DNA of 64,000 nt, from the NCBI GenBank assembly GCA_963930775.1, contig OZ005701.1:4285669-4349668 (forward strand). The letters are read 5' to 3'. Within the stretch, counting starts at the first letter, position 1, and each line of letters starts with the position of its first letter. Source of the DNA: Cliona cf. orientalis. Taxonomy: Eukaryota; Porifera; Demospongiae; Clionaida; Clionaidae. This document shows positions 60,526-64,000 of this stretch, in pieces. Both the position numbers and the translations under genes were made by a program. The notes under the pieces were generated by a model. The model saw nothing but the letters and a program-made list of their open reading frames with translations, made no database searches and was not told the DNA's origin.

Positions 60526-62171
60526 GTAAGTTACTCAAACATGGAGTGCATATTGCCTGCAGTCTCATAAGGTGGGGCCTAAGAGTGGTATACATGTACC
60601 TTACCCCTAGGCCAGCAATTGAGGTTTGATTTGTAGTGTTACAATGTTTAATTAGCATTCAATGTACATGTACGTGTATGTCTAAAGTGGTGCAGAACAC
60701 AGAGAAATAAGCACTTTCAGCTGATATTACAGGAGAAGCAGTACAGGTGTATAAGCTACCCTATGTGCATGCAGAAGGGGTAAAGTAATTGGTTCTGTCG
60801 TTTGATATTATCATCACTGTCCACACAAAACTTCTCTGATCTCAAAACGTACATGTATACAATTGTGCAGATCGAGCAATAAGCAGTTTACAGCTGATTA
60901 TGATTTTTCCCATGGTATATGCTATACATGTAAATCATGCATGCATTTCTTTGGCTATGAGTTTTATACATGTACATGCAAGTACCGGTATGCCATACTT
61001 GAACTTGTTATAGGCAAGGATCGTCCAGTCAAAGGATATAGTCTGTGTTGCTACCATAAGTATAGTGGAAAAAGCCATGCTGTATGCTGGGTATGTGCTC
61101 TAGGAAATTGAAATTGTGACTGCTTGTACATAACTGTCAAGATAACACAAATTAGTGTGCCACTGCAGTGTGCGCTACAAAATGGAATGGATTTACATGT
61201 ATACGTACTCAAACTAAGATGAGAGGTCAAAGCAGTCTTAAGCTGTATAGCCCAAGAAACTAATTACACACTATGTATAAATTACATGTATGCAAAAAAA
61301 ATTCATGGGGGGATTTGGGCTTCTTCAGAACTCAGTCCCCCTCCTCTCTCTGGCTCCGTGCGGCTTTTCTGCTGACTTGACACTTTTCTCTGACGGTGAA
61401 CCGGACACCATAGGCAGTGCATCTCCATATGTACTCGGCAACGAAACTGACTGCCACAGCGGAGCGCTTCAGCGAGGCCCTGAATTTTCTCATAATTGCG
61501 TCGTAGGTTGCATCATAATTTCATCATAATTTCACCATAGGTTACACCATAATTCACAGAAAAGTAAATAGTTACTGGGGATATAACTTTGTATGTAATT
61601 TGTTTCCAAGCAATAAGCAGAAAAAAATTGTCCAGAAACCTCCATAGTCGACTACAATTTGATAAAATCGGGCAAAGGTTATCAGGGTAATATGTGCGCA
61701 TGCATAATGGATATTCCCCGATTTATAACTGCAAATGTATGGCTTCCCTTACAAACATGGGGGATACTTCAAGTGCCATAACTTTAATACTAAGGTGTTG
61801 AATCAAGGTCAAATCTGTTTCACGCATTTTGCATGCCAATGTAAAATTAAATAATTATCTCACCAAGTGCTCCCCTTTCTGGGACTTGAAAATCAGTAAA
61901 TACGTAGAAGTTCAGAAGGTGTACTGCATGCACTGTTGAGTTTGTTGTAGCATCGAAACTTGTCACTATCAAGATTGAGAGTCGATCTTAGACTCCATCT
62001 CCATGATTTCTGGCCATGGTGCTGGCATTGATATCGATGTGTACGTATTCTATTGATGCATGAGCTTTACTACATGCACCATATTACACTATGCAGCTAT
62101 ACTGGGGATATTATGGTCAAGTACATGTACATGTATATTCAATTTAATTCATAGGAAGAAAACAAACTAAA
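60526..62171. other. CFAP206 intron 9, repeats only
   Basis: Family AA fragment at 61480-61560 and an inverted family R copy at 61735-61870. No further CFAP206 exon recognised. Confidence 0.5.
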
Positions 62172-62350
62172 ATAATTCATGGGGGTATTGGGAGCACTTG
62201 GGGGCATAATTGATACTCACACTGGGCATGCAGAATGTGTTGAAACTAGAGATTTGACCTTTGATTCACACCTTAGAATTAAAGTTATGGCACTAATTAA
62301 TTTGAAGTTTCCCCATATGTTAGTATAGGGAAGCCATACATTTTCAATGT
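62172..62350 (+). repeat. Repeat family R, copy
   Basis: 'ttgggagcacttgggggcat', 'attcacaccttagaattaaa', 'gaagccatacattttcaatg', as at 33297. Confidence 0.75.
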
Positions 62351-62530
62351 TTTGAGTCCCAGTGTGCATTATTCCGAGCAAAGTGAGATCTCTACTCAGG
62401 CTCGAGAGTCGTAGTATGGCTTCTGGAGGTATGTGTCTAAATCTTCTTTGGTCTCTTCAGTGATTGATCAGGCCTCGTCGCCAGATACTACTTTGTCAAA
62501 AGTTGTAAGTTGTGGGTTCCCTCAACTTCA

Positions 62531-62907
62531 TTACCCCATAGGGGTAAAGCAATCAGTTTATCTGTCTGTCATCGTTGTCGTCATCATTGTCATTGGCACA
62601 AAAATAGCCAGATCTCACGTCTGTGCGTGCTGTAAGCACAACTGATTGGTAGATATTGGTGAAAAACTGGTTTGTACACACTTCGAATTGCTCAAAAAGG
62701 CTTATTAGTGCTACAAATCATGCATTTTCTATTCAGCATGCCTGTGGTTTATTGACCACACCCAATCTTTTGGCATAATAGTATACTGATACGACTGCGC
62801 ATACACAAGCTCAGTGTTGGAAAGGATCGTGAAGTCGTAAAACAGCTATGCCACAGAGTGTTAATTGCGCTACAGTGGCTACAGAGCGCATGGGGTATGT
62901 GCTCTAG
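62531..62907 (-). mobile_element. Repeat family F, copy 3 (inverted, shortened)
   Basis: Starts TTACCCC and ends TGGGGTATGTGCTCTAG, the inverse of the F termini. Inner 'cgttgtcgtcatcattgtc' mirrors the 'gacaacgacaacgac' block. Confidence 0.8.
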
Positions 62908-63409
62908 TTGTTCCAAGATTGACAACATCTCCTTTTGTTGCTAGCATAGACAAAAGGCACCACTCCCTTGTCATGTGATCTACATACGTGTATTACATTA
63001 ATTGACTTTTAATATTTTGCACATGCACGCATGAATGCTACCATAAAGCTACATTTTTCTGCGAGAGTTTTATTTATGCAAATTACGCAAGTCAAGCGGC
63101 AGTCACATAAATTTGTATCGCATAAATATTATCACGCCATATGTTTGCAATGCATGCAACATTTAAACGCATAAATAAAACTTTTCAAGAGGCCCGTTTT
63201 GACCGATTCGCATAATTTTTTCACGTACAGAAAAATGTACCTTTACGGTATATTATTGGGCCATGAGTCCAGAATCCAGGTTTTATACTTTAAAAGTATA
63301 CAAGTATAGCCATAGTTTTACATTGTGCACATGCATGTGCATGGATTTGTAGCACTCTAGCATAGAAACATGGATTCGTGCTGTTCGCCTGGTGACCTTG
63401 AGTACTGCA

Positions 63410-63698
63410 GTGGAGTAGGAAGCAATCGCATGTTGCGGGGGCCACTGGTACAGGTTAATCTCGTGTACCAGATCACTCCCTCCCCAGCTCTGGATGTATT
63501 GCATCACCCAGTGCTGGTGATACAATACATTCAGAGCTGGGGAGGGAGTGGTCTGGTACACGAGACTGTGGTACAGATTTGGGTGTGGCTTGGTTACTGT
63601 ATTTATTGCTGGTCATATTCATTAGTACACAAAAATTGGAAGAATACACATACATGTTTGTGGGGGGATCCCCCTGGCCCCCAGGGTTCCTACTCCAC
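63410..63698. mobile_element. MITE with a 49-bp hairpin core
   Basis: Outer ends GTGGAGTAGGAA and TTCCTACTCCAC. The core 63460-63564 is an inverted repeat of 49-nt arms with a 7-nt loop; 46 of 49 positions pair. Confidence 0.85.
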
Positions 63699-63885
63699 CT
63701 TTACTGAGAAAATTCCGCAATTGCCTTCTATGGTGTCAACTGTGTGTTTTCTGCACACAATGATCCTAGACTGTTGCATGATAGCCCATTTTCTTGTATG
63801 TCTCAACTATGTGGTTGCTCTGGGACAATTTTTTCTGCTTAGTGTGTCGGCTCGCTTGAAGAAAAGAAACTATTAAATAATCTAA

Positions 63886-64000
63886 TTCATGGGGAATTTG
63901 GGAGCACTTGGGGAGATACATGTAATTTTTACATAAGCATGCAGAATGGTTTGAAACTATAGAGATTCGACCTGAGCCTGCTTGCATTGTATGGATATGC
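63886..64000 (+). repeat. Repeat family R, copy at window edge
   Basis: 'aatttgggagcacttgggga' then 'catgcagaatggtttgaaac'; cut by the window end. Confidence 0.7.

Noticed and set aside
63370-63876. Plus-strand 168-codon frame near the window end
   Set aside because: It runs through a palindromic MITE hairpin, and its peptide has no coding pattern; length comes from the symmetric GC-rich repeat.

Overview
This window reads as eukaryotic, intron-bearing animal DNA. It holds two conserved animal genes, both on the plus strand and both split by GT-AG introns: an orthologue of UBXN4 (erasin, an ER-membrane adaptor for the p97/VCP ATPase) from about 5.9 to 48.3 kb, and the 5' part of CFAP206 (a radial-spoke/axoneme protein of motile cilia) from 51.5 kb to beyond 60.5 kb. 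Cilia, abundant TACATGTA/GCATGC palindromes, and DIRS, Penelope, Crypton-like and hAT elements fit a marine invertebrate. A sponge is my best guess, but the sequence alone does not prove it.

Layout. 0-5.9 kb: a low-complexity Ser/Lys/Asp-rich open frame (378-899) from an unrecognised gene, tandem copies of a ~480-bp repeat, a decayed DIRS-type reverse transcriptase and a MITE. 5.9-48.3 kb: twelve UBXN4 coding exons, from the thioredoxin-like N-terminal domain through a charged coiled coil and the UBX domain to a hydrophobic hairpin and an acidic tail. The first coding exon was not found. Its introns are either 58-270 bp or 1-11 kb, and the large ones are packed with MITEs, a Crypton-like recombinase fragment, a Penelope-like reverse transcriptase fragment, a hAT transposon with both ends and a target-site duplication, and a second decayed transposon-type coding region. 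48.3-51.5 kb: intergenic, mostly MITEs, ending in a GC-rich promoter with an RFX X-box-like site 39 nt before the CFAP206 start codon. 51.5-60.5 kb: nine CFAP206 exons coding for 322 residues. The remaining exons lie past the window, and 60.5-64 kb is repeat-rich intron.

Most of the sequence is short non-autonomous DNA transposons. At least five families share a TA target site and a terminal CCGTA, CCATA or CCGTATAG motif. Several insertions are nested, with boundaries readable to the base (B inside A, N inside M, N inside E, F inside X, two MITEs inside H). I see no operon-like system, CRISPR array or bacterial feature. The most informative content is the two gene models, the X-box, the nested insertion history, a full-length hAT with a 5-bp duplication, and a MITE family carrying a protein-like exon.
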